From the NCBI GenBank assembly GCA_958369755.1, contig CATXJC010000075.1:1-5962 (forward strand): 5,962 nucleotides of DNA, in the 5' to 3' direction. This document shows positions 1 to 5,892 of the stretch, piece after piece. Source of the stretch: an uncultured Prevotella sp. GTDB taxonomy: Bacteria > Bacteroidota > Bacteroidia > Bacteroidales > Bacteroidaceae. The position numbers and the translations under genes were made by a program. Under the pieces are notes generated by a model that saw only the letters and a program-made list of their open reading frames with translations, ran no database searches and was not told the origin of the DNA. The number at the start of each line of letters is the position of its first letter. Position 1 is the first letter of the stretch.

Positions 1-1178
1 ATCTGCTTCACTTCGCCCTTGAAGTTAGCCTGATAGAGGTTCAGGGTTCCGTGCCATACACCGATGAAGCTGAGGCTCTTGTTGTCCTTGTTCCATACGA
101 AGCCCTCTACGTTAGAGTCGAACTTCTCTGATACATAGTTCTTCTTGCCGGTAGCGAGTTCGTATACACAGAGGCGGTTGCGGTCGCTCTCATAGCCATC
201 GCGAGCCATGCTCTGCCAAGCGATGTACTTACCGTCTGCAGAGAACTGAGGGTTCACGTCGTAACCCGGATTGTTCTTCAGATTCTCAGGAGCGTTGACA
301 GCCTGGTTCTTCATGCTCTTGGTAGCATCAATCTTAGGCTCAACATAGCCAGCCTCCTTGCAGAGGTTCTTGGTCTCGCGCGTACCTATATTATATAGGT
401 AGATATCAGAGTCGGTAGAGATGGCATACTGAACGCCCTCTTTCTTGCGGCAGGTATAGGCGATGGTCTTGGAATCCGGACTCCATGCCAGCTGCTCGAT
501 GCCACCGAATGGAGCCATAGGACACTCGAATGGTTCATCCTTCAGGATGTCTTCGCCGGCGTTGATGGTACCGTCTTCAGCCACATCAGCCACGAAAGGA
601 TGGAGAAGGCTCTCTACGTAGTGGTCCCAGTGGCGATAGTTCATATCAGTTACGAGACGGCCGGTAGCCAATGGAAGATCAGAAGGATTCTCCTTGATGG
701 TTCCGTGGTAAGGGAGTTCCTTGATGAGGATTACCTTCTTGCCGTCAGGAGAGAAGCGGAAGCCCTGGATGCCCAACTTGTCGTTGGTGAGCTGCTTTCT
801 GCCTGTACCGTCAGGGTTCATGCTCCAGAGCTGTCCGTCGCGGATGAAGGCAATCTTCTGTCCGCCCTGAATCCAGGCAGCATCTGTTTCGCTCTTTGCA
901 TCCGTGGTCAATGCCTTCTGGTTCTTGCCGTTGGCATCCATGATGAAGAGCATCTGATGACCCTTGTTCTCCTTTACACTGTAGTAACCCACCTGGTACA
1001 CAACCTGCTTGCCGTTAGGCGAAGCTTCGGCGCCACCGATACGTCCCATTGCCCAGAGAGCCTCAGGAGTCATCAGGTGGTTTTCTACCTTGATGTCATT
1101 TTTCTGAATCATAGTCTGTGCATCAGCAGCTGTGCCCATCGTGAGAGCCGCAGCAGCTAAAATCATAGCTTTAATCAT
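1..1178 (-). CDS. dpp5: DPP5-like S9 family dipeptidyl-peptidase, N-terminal part (3' end beyond window)
   Basis: The minus-strand frame opens with ATG at 1178 and stays open to the window edge, giving 392 complete residues. It begins with a Sec signal peptide: MIKAM, a hydrophobic Ala/Leu-rich stretch, and a likely cleavage after A-D-A near residue 20. The rest is beta-propeller-like, with repeated blade motifs such as SPNGK, SPDGKK, WSPDSK and FSADGKYIAW. Residues 171-189 (ATGRLVTDMNYRHWDHYVE) and a following HPF closely resemble P. gingivalis DPP5, a periplasmic enzyme that releases dipeptides with hydrophobic P1 residues during peptide catabolism. The Ser-Asp-His hydrolase domain would lie beyond the left edge and is not seen, so activity is inferred from family. 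The stop of metY lies 53 bp upstream, and the gap has no evident terminator or TAnnTTTG box, so co-transcription is plausible. Another S9 subfamily remains possible. Confidence 0.88.
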   Translation of the reverse strand, partial: MIKAMILAAAALTMGTAADAQTMIQKNDIKVENHLMTPEALWAMGRIGGAEASPNGKQVVYQVGYYSVKENKGHQMLFIMDANGKNQKALTTDAKSETDAAWIQGGQKIAFIRDGQLWSMNPDGTGRKQLTNDKLGIQGFRFSPDGKKVILIKELPYHGTIKENPSDLPLATGRLVTDMNYRHWDHYVESLLHPFVADVAEDGTINAGEDILKDEPFECPMAPFGGIEQLAWSPDSKTIAYTCRKKEGVQYAISTDSDIYLYNIGTRETKNLCKEAGYVEPKIDATKSMKNQAVNAPENLKNNPGYDVNPQFSADGKYIAWQSMARDGYESDRNRLCVYELATGKKNYVSEKFDSNVEGFVWNKDNKSLSFIGVWHGTLNLYQANFKGEVKQ

Positions 1179-1231
1179 GTTTCTAATTTTACTGTTATAA
1201 TGTTGCTTTGTTGTTATGTATCCTATTTGTC

Positions 1232-2515
1232 TTAAATCTGATCCAAAGCCTGCTTGATATCATCGAGGATGTCTTCTACATCTTCGATACCTACAGAGAG
1301 GCGAATCAGATCTGGCGCAACACCTGCTTCCTTCAGCTGCTCTTCGCTGAGCTGGCGATGGGTGTGACTGGCTGGATGGAGCACACAGGTGCGGGCATCG
1401 GCTACATGGGTTACGATGTTGATCATGTCGAGAGAATCCATAAACTTGATGGCTGTCTCGCGGTCTCCCTTCAATCCGAAGGCAATAACACCGCAGGTGC
1501 CGTTTGGCATATACTTCTGGGCAAGCGCATGATACTCATCGCCCTCCAGACCGCTATAGTGAACCCAAGCCACACGCTCATCGTTCTGCAGGAACTCTGC
1601 TACCTTCTGTGCATTTGCACAATGTTGGCGCATACGGAGGTGGAGACTCTGAAGACCGAGGTTGAGGATGAACGAATTCATTGGGGCAGGGATGCTGCCG
1701 AGATCGCGCATCAGCTGAGCTACGAGTTTGGTGGTGTAACCCATCTTGCCGAAAGCCTTCACATAGGTCAGACCATGGTAGCTGTCATCCGGTGTGCAGA
1801 GACCTGGGAACTTATCAGCATGAGCCATCCAGTCGAAGTTGCCGCTGTCTACTACCACGCCACCTACCTGTGAAGCGGTACCATCCATATACTTGGTGGT
1901 ACTGTGGGTAACGATGTCGGCACCCCATTCGAATGGGCGGCAGTTGATAGGCGTAGCGAAGGTGTTGTCAACGATGAGAGGCACCCCATTCTTGTGAGCA
2001 ATACGTGCAAACTTCTCGATGTCGAGTACTGCGCAGCCCGGGTTGCTGATGGTTTCGCCGAAAACAACCTTGGTGTTAGGGCGGAAAGCTTTCTGGATTT
2101 CTTCTTCGCTATCGTTCGGATTCACGAAAGTACACTCAATGCCGAGTTTCTTCAGGGTTACGCCGAAGAGATTGAAGGTACCACCATAAATCTCATTAGA
2201 TGTAACGATATGGTCGCCCGCTTCGCAGATGTTGAATACTGCATAGAAGTTGGCAGCCTGACCGCTGCTGGTTAATACGGCTCCCACGCCACCTTCGAGT
2301 TCGGCAATCTTCTTAGCCACAACATCGTTGGTAGGGTTCTGGAGACGGGTATAGAAGTAGCCTTCCTTCTTCAGGTCGAAGAGCATAGCCATCTCCTCAG
2401 AGTTGTCATACTTGAAAGTAGTGCTTTGATAAATTGGCACTTCAATCGGTTCGCCGTTCTTTGGCTCATAGCCTCCCTGCACGCAGATAGAGGCGGTACG
2501 TAAATTCTTTTTCAT
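1232..2515 (-). CDS. metY: O-acetylhomoserine sulfhydrylase (aminocarboxypropyltransferase), PLP-dependent
   Basis: A complete 427-residue Cys/Met-metabolism PLP enzyme of the usual length for the family. It is predicted to be cytosolic and to join O-acetylhomoserine with sulfide to make homocysteine for methionine synthesis. Visible landmarks (numbered from the chosen start) are the Y55-x-R57 loop followed by LQNPT, which contacts the cofactor phosphate; the SSGQAA phosphate-binding segment near 83-88; D183-N184, where Asp holds the pyridine ring; the Schiff-base lysine K208 in THSTTKY; and R405 in LIRLSVGIED, which binds the substrate carboxylate. The longer insertion at about 226-259, after VGGVVVD, is typical of O-acetylhomoserine sulfhydrylases rather than cystathionine gamma-synthase or methionine gamma-lyase. 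An in-frame ATG at 2563 would add 16 very basic residues. I prefer 2515 because MKKNLRTASICVQGGYEP matches family N-termini and an A-rich tract precedes it. The dpp5-like gene follows on the same strand. Confidence 0.92.
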   Translation of the reverse strand: MKKNLRTASICVQGGYEPKNGEPIEVPIYQSTTFKYDNSEEMAMLFDLKKEGYFYTRLQNPTNDVVAKKIAELEGGVGAVLTSSGQAANFYAVFNICEAGDHIVTSNEIYGGTFNLFGVTLKKLGIECTFVNPNDSEEEIQKAFRPNTKVVFGETISNPGCAVLDIEKFARIAHKNGVPLIVDNTFATPINCRPFEWGADIVTHSTTKYMDGTASQVGGVVVDSGNFDWMAHADKFPGLCTPDDSYHGLTYVKAFGKMGYTTKLVAQLMRDLGSIPAPMNSFILNLGLQSLHLRMRQHCANAQKVAEFLQNDERVAWVHYSGLEGDEYHALAQKYMPNGTCGVIAFGLKGDRETAIKFMDSLDMINIVTHVADARTCVLHPASHTHRQLSEEQLKEAGVAPDLIRLSVGIEDVEDILDDIKQALDQI

Positions 2516-2585
2516 TTGTCGGTTATGTTTTCTTTTAAACTTCATGTTTTTGCGATATGACATGTTATGCTGCCCATTGCAAGAT

Positions 2586-2594
2586 GCAAAGATA
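2586..2594 (-). promoter_or_regulatory. Probable Bacteroidota -7 box for metY
   Basis: Read on the minus strand, these bases are TATCTTTGC, a full match to the TAnnTTTG consensus recognised by the primary sigma factor of this phylum. Transcription would start near 2580, giving a leader of about 65 nt before the preferred metY start at 2515. No convincing TTTG -33 element lies at the usual 19-21 bp upstream spacing, so the call rests on one box and its position. No riboswitch-like fold was recognised in the leader. Confidence 0.55.
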
Positions 2595-2633
2595 CGGCAA
2601 ATCCTTGAGAATTAAGAATAATTTGCGTAAAAC

Positions 2634-2667
2634 ATTGTTCTATAGCCAGTTTTTTTTGTACTTTTGC
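2634..2667 (+). promoter_or_regulatory. Probable promoter of the DUF1846 gene
   Basis: A perfect -7 box, TACTTTTGC, lies at 2659-2667. It is preceded after 21 bp by ATTG at 2634-2637, a near match to the -33 element TTTG of Bacteroidota promoters. Transcription would start around 2673, leaving a 40-nt A/T-rich leader before the ATG at 2714 with no Shine-Dalgarno motif. The promoter is divergent from the metY box, about 40 bp away, so the two units are driven outward from one short region. Confidence 0.65.
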
Positions 2668-2713
2668 AGTCAAATTTGCAAAATAATAGCGATATAGTTT
2701 TATTTAAAGTAGT

Positions 2714-4177
2714 ATGAAGATAGGTTTCGATAACGAGAAGTATCTGAAGATTCAGTCAGAACACATCAAGGAGAGAATCTCACAGTTTGACGGAAAGCTT
2801 TACCTCGAATTGGGCGGTAAACTTTTTGACGATCATCATGCCAGCAGAGTTTTGCCGGGTTTCCAGCCTGACAGCAAACTGCGCATGTTCCAGAAAATCA
2901 GCGATAGCATCGAGATTGTTATCGTGATTAGTGCAGCCGATATTGAGAAAAACAAGAAGCGTGCCGACTTGGGCATTACTTACGATGAGGACGTGTTGCG
3001 CCTTCGTGGTGAGTTCCAAAACCGTGGTTTCATGGTGGGTTCTGTTGTCATCACTCATTATAATGGCCAGCCTGCCGCCATCGCCTTCAAACAGCGTCTG
3101 GAGCGCGAGGGCATCAAGACTTACTGCCATTATCTCATCGAGGGCTATCCTCATAACGTGAGTCTGATTGCCTCTGACGAGGGCTTCGGTCAGAACGATT
3201 ATGTTGAAACAGAGCGTCCGCTGGTTATTGTTACTGCGCCGGGTCCTGGCAGCGGTAAGATGGCGGTTTGCCTGAGTCAGCTTTATAATGAGAACAAGCG
3301 TGGTGTGCGTGCCGGTTATGCCAAGTTTGAGACATTCCCTGTGTGGAATCTCCCATTGAAGCATCCTGTGAACATCGCATACGAGGCTGCTACTGCCGAT
3401 CTGAACGATGTGAATATGATTGACCCGTTCCATCTGGAGGCTTACAACAAGATAGCCATCAACTATAACCGTGATGTCGAGATTTATCCTGTGCTCAATG
3501 CGCTGTTCGAGGGTATCTATGGTAGCAATCCATACAAGTCGCCTACGGATATGGGTGTGAATATGGTAGGTTTCTGTATCTCTGATGATGAGGCTTGCTG
3601 CGAGGCATCCAAGAATGAGATTGTCCGCCGTTACTATGCGGCTACCAACAAGTTGGCGGCTGGTGCTTGCAATGAAGATGAGATCAATAAGATTCAGATG
3701 CTCTTCAATCAGGCTAAGATTACTACTGATTACCGCAAGGTGACGGTAGCTGCCAAGAATCATAAGAAGGAGACGGGTCATACCTCTTCTGCCATTGAGT
3801 TGGAGGATGGTACCATTATCTGCGGTCATAGCAGCGAGTTGCTGGGCTGTAGTGCCGCCTTGCTCCTGAATGTTACCAAGCAGTTGGCAGGCATCGACCA
3901 TGAATTGAAGCTGATTCCTCAGTCGATGATTGAGCCTATCCAGCATACCAAGGTGAATTATCTCGGTGGTCACAATCCTCGTCTTCATACGGATGAGGTT
4001 TTGGTAGCTCTTTCTGTTCTTTCAGAGAATGATGAGAACTGCAAGAAGGCATTGGAGCAGTTGCCTAAACTTCGCGGCTGCCAGGCTCATTGCACCGTGA
4101 TGCTGAGTGATGTAGACCAGAAAATCTTCAAGAAGCTCGGTGTGGATATCACCTGCGAGCCGGTATTGAAGAAGTAA
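2714..4177 (+). CDS. DUF1846 (UPF0371) family protein of unknown function
   Basis: A complete 487-residue protein that I recognise as the DUF1846/UPF0371 family, whose members are usually about 490-510 residues and which has no settled biochemical role. The N-terminus (MKIGFDNEKYLKIQ, then LYLELGGKLFDDHHASRVLPGF) is a family hallmark. Residues 174-182 (TAPGPGSGK) form a Gly-rich loop resembling a nucleotide-binding P-loop, followed by a helix and a conserved Lys/Arg-rich segment. Other distinctive stretches are NIAYEAATADL (220-230), NPYKSPTDMGVN (272-283) and LGGHNPRLHTDEVL (417-430). The protein has 12 cysteines including a Cys pair at 295-296. No signal peptide or membrane segment is visible, so it is probably cytosolic. 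The start follows a good promoter by 40 nt with no alternative nearby. It appears monocistronic: the next gene is convergent and a strong terminator intervenes. Nucleotide binding is inferred from the loop only. Confidence 0.9.
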   Translation: MKIGFDNEKYLKIQSEHIKERISQFDGKLYLELGGKLFDDHHASRVLPGFQPDSKLRMFQKISDSIEIVIVISAADIEKNKKRADLGITYDEDVLRLRGEFQNRGFMVGSVVITHYNGQPAAIAFKQRLEREGIKTYCHYLIEGYPHNVSLIASDEGFGQNDYVETERPLVIVTAPGPGSGKMAVCLSQLYNENKRGVRAGYAKFETFPVWNLPLKHPVNIAYEAATADLNDVNMIDPFHLEAYNKIAINYNRDVEIYPVLNALFEGIYGSNPYKSPTDMGVNMVGFCISDDEACCEASKNEIVRRYYAATNKLAAGACNEDEINKIQMLFNQAKITTDYRKVTVAAKNHKKETGHTSSAIELEDGTIICGHSSELLGCSAALLLNVTKQLAGIDHELKLIPQSMIEPIQHTKVNYLGGHNPRLHTDEVLVALSVLSENDENCKKALEQLPKLRGCQAHCTVMLSDVDQKIFKKLGVDITCEPVLKK

Positions 4178-4211
4178 ATTTGGGTTGGATACTATTGAAG
4201 AAGCAAATTTG
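4164..4211 (+). repeat. Imperfect 19-bp tandem repeat over the DUF1846 stop codon
   Basis: The bases at 4164-4182 recur at 4193-4211, a 29-bp offset, with one difference. The copy inside the gene carries the stop TAA at 4175-4177, and the second copy has CAA at the matching place. It looks like a local slip duplication of the gene's last codons (encoding LKK-stop) that has since diverged in the non-coding copy. Confidence 0.75.
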
Positions 4212-4214
4212 CTT
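4201..4214. repeat. 14-bp perfect palindrome AAGCAAATTTGCTT
   Basis: The sequence equals its own reverse complement. It lies between the DUF1846 stop and the main terminator hairpin and partly overlaps the second copy of the tandem repeat. With no loop it would make only a weak RNA hairpin. It might be a minor accessory to termination or a protein-binding palindrome, but nothing beyond the symmetry supports either. Confidence 0.5.
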
Positions 4215-4222
4215 TAAACAAT

Positions 4223-4240
4223 ATACCCCCGAAAAGTTAT
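4223..4240. promoter_or_regulatory. HipB-operator-like site in left terminator arm
   Basis: The site reads ATACC-CCCGAAAA-GTTAT, one base off the palindrome ATACC-N8-GGTAT that occurs intact upstream of hipB at 5932-5949. It lies in the same orientation as that copy and shares 14 contiguous bases with it (4223-4236 with 5932-5945). Binding by HipB is inferred. The sequence may simply be shared with the terminator stem by descent. Confidence 0.4.
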
Positions 4241-4265
4241 AGTTAATCTCGTAGATTGATTAATT

Positions 4266-4283
4266 ATACCTTTTCGGGGGTGT
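4266..4283. promoter_or_regulatory. HipB-operator-like site in right terminator arm
   Basis: The site reads ATACC-TTTTCGGG-GGTGT, one base off ATACC-N8-GGTAT. Its complement matches the site upstream of hipB over 20 consecutive bases (4262-4281 against 5934-5953), so the two form a long inverted repeat bracketing hipBST. Its centre lies 43 bp from that of the left-arm site, about four helical turns. Operator function is inferred. Confidence 0.42.
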
Positions 4284-4307
4284 TTGTTTTTATTTTATAC
4301 AGAAACA

Positions 4308-5249
4308 TTATCTTAATGCCATAACTCTGCTGAGAATCAGTTTCTTGTATTCCTTCTTCATGCTGTCTGGCAGGAAGGAGGCTTCTATCAGGTCGAGCCA
4401 TTTCACGATGGATCGGCGGAACTTTTTGGCGATGTTGTTGATTACCTTGTCGCTGAGGCCCGAGGCGGTCATTACCTTGACGAAATCAGATTTCTGAATC
4501 TTTCTCTTTCTTCCGTTGAGCGTCAGGGCGAGTTCCTCGGTATCTTCTGGCATAACTATCTTCGTGCAGAGGAGGTCGTAGGCTGGAGTTAAGCCATAAC
4601 CCAACTTGCGGTTGTTGTAGAGCGAGAAGTTCTTGAGGTGCATGTCAGCGTTGCCCGTAATCCATGAGAAGATGACCACTTCCCAATAGTTCACGAGGTC
4701 GAGCTGCGAGAAGGCGGAATACTTCTTGATGAGTCTGGCTATCTGCTCGTAGGAACCTTTATATTTGTATTCGGTAAGGCGCTCTGACAGCTGACACATA
4801 TCTTCCATCGGTACCTTTTGTCCATCATCCAGTCGGTCTATTCTTCGGGTGATATAACAGAGTTCACCATCGGCAAAGCGAATCAGTCCGTGGGGAACCA
4901 CAGCTATCTTGGCGGCTTCGGCGAGATGCATCGTGAGGTCTTCTATTTCCGGTAGACAGCGGTAGCGGTCGGTTTGTGGCTTGAGGATATATTTTCCCCA
5001 AAGACCTACGATGGTGAAGCGGGATGGTTCGTTCTTTCCGCCCGGATTTACATCGAGCGAGAGCTTCGCCTGCACACCGGTGAGGGTGGTCTGGGCACGC
5101 ACTACCTGTTTTGCCAGGTCGCCTATTTCCTTTCTAACGTAGGGTAGGACAGGGGCTTCCTTGGTGCCGAAGAGCTTGCGTGCGCAGGCGGGATGGTAAT
5201 CTACCTGACCAGGCTTGAGCGGTTTATAACAATATAGACATTTCTCCAT
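4308..5249 (-). CDS. hipT: HipT-like Ser/Thr kinase toxin (HipA C-terminal kinase)
   Basis: A 313-residue HipA-fold kinase without the N-terminal subdomain, which is encoded separately by the gene just upstream. Visible motifs are a Cys-x2-Cys plus His-x2-Cys group (C4, C7, H19, C22), possibly binding zinc; a Gly-rich loop T55-L56-T57-G58-V-Q-A-K; the ATP lysine K90 in KYILKPQ; the catalytic loop G199-N-A-D202-M-H-L-K-N207; and the metal-binding D225 in TPAYDL. All core catalytic residues are present, so it should be active. E. coli HipA phosphorylates glutamyl-tRNA synthetase and HipT tryptophanyl-tRNA synthetase, halting translation and favouring dormancy; the target here is unknown. E. coli HipT has a Ser-Ile-Ser loop whose serines are autophosphorylated, and threonines occupy those places here. 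The length is near that of E. coli HipT (335). The ATG is 3 nt after the hipS stop, with an AAAGGAG sequence just upstream, unusual for this phylum. Confidence 0.88.
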   Translation of the reverse strand: MEKCLYCYKPLKPGQVDYHPACARKLFGTKEAPVLPYVRKEIGDLAKQVVRAQTTLTGVQAKLSLDVNPGGKNEPSRFTIVGLWGKYILKPQTDRYRCLPEIEDLTMHLAEAAKIAVVPHGLIRFADGELCYITRRIDRLDDGQKVPMEDMCQLSERLTEYKYKGSYEQIARLIKKYSAFSQLDLVNYWEVVIFSWITGNADMHLKNFSLYNNRKLGYGLTPAYDLLCTKIVMPEDTEELALTLNGRKRKIQKSDFVKVMTASGLSDKVINNIAKKFRRSIVKWLDLIEASFLPDSMKKEYKKLILSRVMALR

Positions 5250-5252
5250 ATC

Positions 5253-5621
5253 TTATTCTCCTTTCTGTTTATGGGGTGAACCATTCGTTTCTTCTGCTTG
5301 AGATTCGTTTGTAGGAATCACGCTTACTGCTCCGATGCAATCCTTGCAGCAGGCAAGGAGGAGCGACATTCTGTCGCGCTGGTTGATTTTCCAACTGCTT
5401 TCTGCGATGTTCAGCAGCCATCCTTCGGGGATTAATCCATCGAAGAATGGGAACAGCACGGTATCGTGGTAGGGCTCATCGGATAAGGGAAGCGTCAGAC
5501 TTACGGCTTCCGCTCCATCCGATGCCAGATAATCTGAATCATAGGCGAAGGTAAAGCCGGTCTCGTCTTCCGTCAGCAGACCTACGTATTGGTCGTAGAG
5601 ATATATTTTTCCTTGTTTCAT
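5253..5621 (-). CDS. hipS: HipS-like antitoxin (free-standing HipA N-terminal subdomain)
   Basis: A 122-residue protein corresponding to the N-terminal subdomain of HipA (the couple_hipA family). Landmarks are YLYDQYVGLL (7-16), VSLTLPL (40-46), LFPFFDGLIPEGWLL (56-70) and CKDCIGAVSVIP (92-103). The last 19 or so residues are polar and probably disordered. In E. coli HipBST this small protein, rather than HipB, neutralises the kinase, and a conserved tryptophan enters the kinase active site; W68 in PEGWLL is the likely equivalent (inference from motif position). The ATG overlaps the hipB stop as ATGA, which suggests translational coupling. Its stop TAA is followed by one codon and then the hipT ATG in the same frame, so readthrough would yield a HipA-like fusion of about 437 residues. 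I read it as a real gene and not a broken hipA, because hipT has its own conserved-looking N-terminus. Confidence 0.87.
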   Translation of the reverse strand: MKQGKIYLYDQYVGLLTEDETGFTFAYDSDYLASDGAEAVSLTLPLSDEPYHDTVLFPFFDGLIPEGWLLNIAESSWKINQRDRMSLLLACCKDCIGAVSVIPTNESQAEETNGSPHKQKGE

Positions 5622-5836
5622 GATATTTTATTTTTATTTTTGATAGGAACGGGGCCTATTTCCTGACCGAACAGGAGGAGGACCTGATTTACTTTATCGA
5701 GTCGTAGTGTTTCCTTTCCCTGTTCCAGTTCTCTTATGAATCTGAGTCCTACGCCCGATTTCGCTGCCAGATCTACTTGCGTCAATCCGAATTGCTTGCG
5801 CATTTCCTTGACGTATGATGATAATGTATTGCTCAT
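5618..5836 (-). CDS. hipB: HipB-like Cro/C1-type HTH regulator
   Basis: A 72-residue protein consisting almost wholly of one lambda-repressor-like helix-turn-helix domain: MRKQFGLTQVDLAAKSGVG with the turn near 25-30, recognition helix about 30-38 (LRFIRELEQGK), and LRLDKVNQVLLLFGQEIG closing the fold. It ends in a short Lys-rich tail. It is shorter than E. coli HipB (88 residues). In the family it dimerises, binds operators in its own promoter and represses the operon, helped by toxin binding. As first gene of hipB-hipS-hipT, the same order as E. coli HipBST, it probably acts mainly as autorepressor here, while HipS restrains the kinase. ATG at 5836 is chosen because it follows an A-rich leader with no in-frame alternative; it lies about 65 nt from the predicted transcription start. 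The stop codon overlaps the hipS start by four bases. Confidence 0.88.
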   Translation of the reverse strand: MSNTLSSYVKEMRKQFGLTQVDLAAKSGVGLRFIRELEQGKETLRLDKVNQVLLLFGQEIGPVPIKNKNKIS

Positions 5837-5850
5837 ATTCTTGTTGTTTT

Positions 5851-5866
5851 ATACCCTATCGGGTAA
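5851..5866. promoter_or_regulatory. Operator-like palindrome in the hipB leader
   Basis: TACCC-TATC-GGGTA (5852-5865) is a perfect inverted repeat with a 4-bp centre, 15 bp before the hipB ATG. It has the same half-site as the upstream sites but with N6 instead of N8 between ATACC and GGTAA. Its centre is 43 bp from the next site, so bound dimers could lie on the same DNA face. As RNA it could also form a short hairpin close to the start codon. Binding is inferred. Confidence 0.5.
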
Positions 5867-5891
5867 TATTATATATGGGATAATATTATAT
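5864..5891. repeat. Direct repeat TAATATTATAT in the hipB leader
   Basis: The 11-mer occurs at 5864-5874 and 5881-5891, 17 bp apart, each preceded by GGG or GGGA. It fills the A/T-rich space between two operator-like palindromes. It may be flexible spacer DNA or a decayed copy of a binding unit. No function is shown. Confidence 0.5.
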
Positions 5892-5892
5892 T

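Larger units (their letters stand above)
4223..4298 (+). terminator. Strong intrinsic terminator of the DUF1846 gene, possibly bidirectional
   Basis: ACCCCCGAAAAG at 4225-4236 pairs perfectly with CTTTTCGGGGGT at 4270-4281. After one T/C mismatch a second helix of 11 bp continues (4238-4248 with 4258-4268, one G-U pair), closing a 9-nt loop at 4249-4257. On the plus strand the stem is followed by the T-rich run 4283-4297. It sits between convergent genes, 46 bp past the DUF1846 stop and 24 bp past the hipT stop. On the minus strand the tract after the stem (TATATTGTTT) is poorer in T, so it probably acts less well for hipT. Both arms also look like HipB operators (separate entries). Confidence 0.9.

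Noticed and set aside
600..1160. A 186-codon plus-strand open frame opposite the dpp5-like gene
   Set aside because: The opposite strand encodes a signal peptide and a clear DPP5 propeller; this frame has no family features.
1208..1873. A 221-codon plus-strand open frame opposite metY
   Set aside because: It lies antisense to well-conserved metY codons, with no promoter box and no recognisable protein family.
2516..2713. A SAM or other riboswitch upstream of metY
   Set aside because: The predicted leader is only about 65 nt and I found no recognisable conserved fold or anti-terminator pair.
2780..3988. A 402-codon minus-strand open frame opposite the DUF1846 gene
   Set aside because: It is fully antisense to a gene with strong family identity, has no recognisable domain, and its composition is that of a complement shadow.
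4308..5621. hipS and hipT as a single hipA broken by a nonsense mutation
   Set aside because: The in-frame arrangement makes this tempting, but hipT has its own Cys/His N-terminal segment and close start codon, hipS has a non-homologous polar tail, and split forms are known from HipBST. The idea is kept only as an evolutionary remark.
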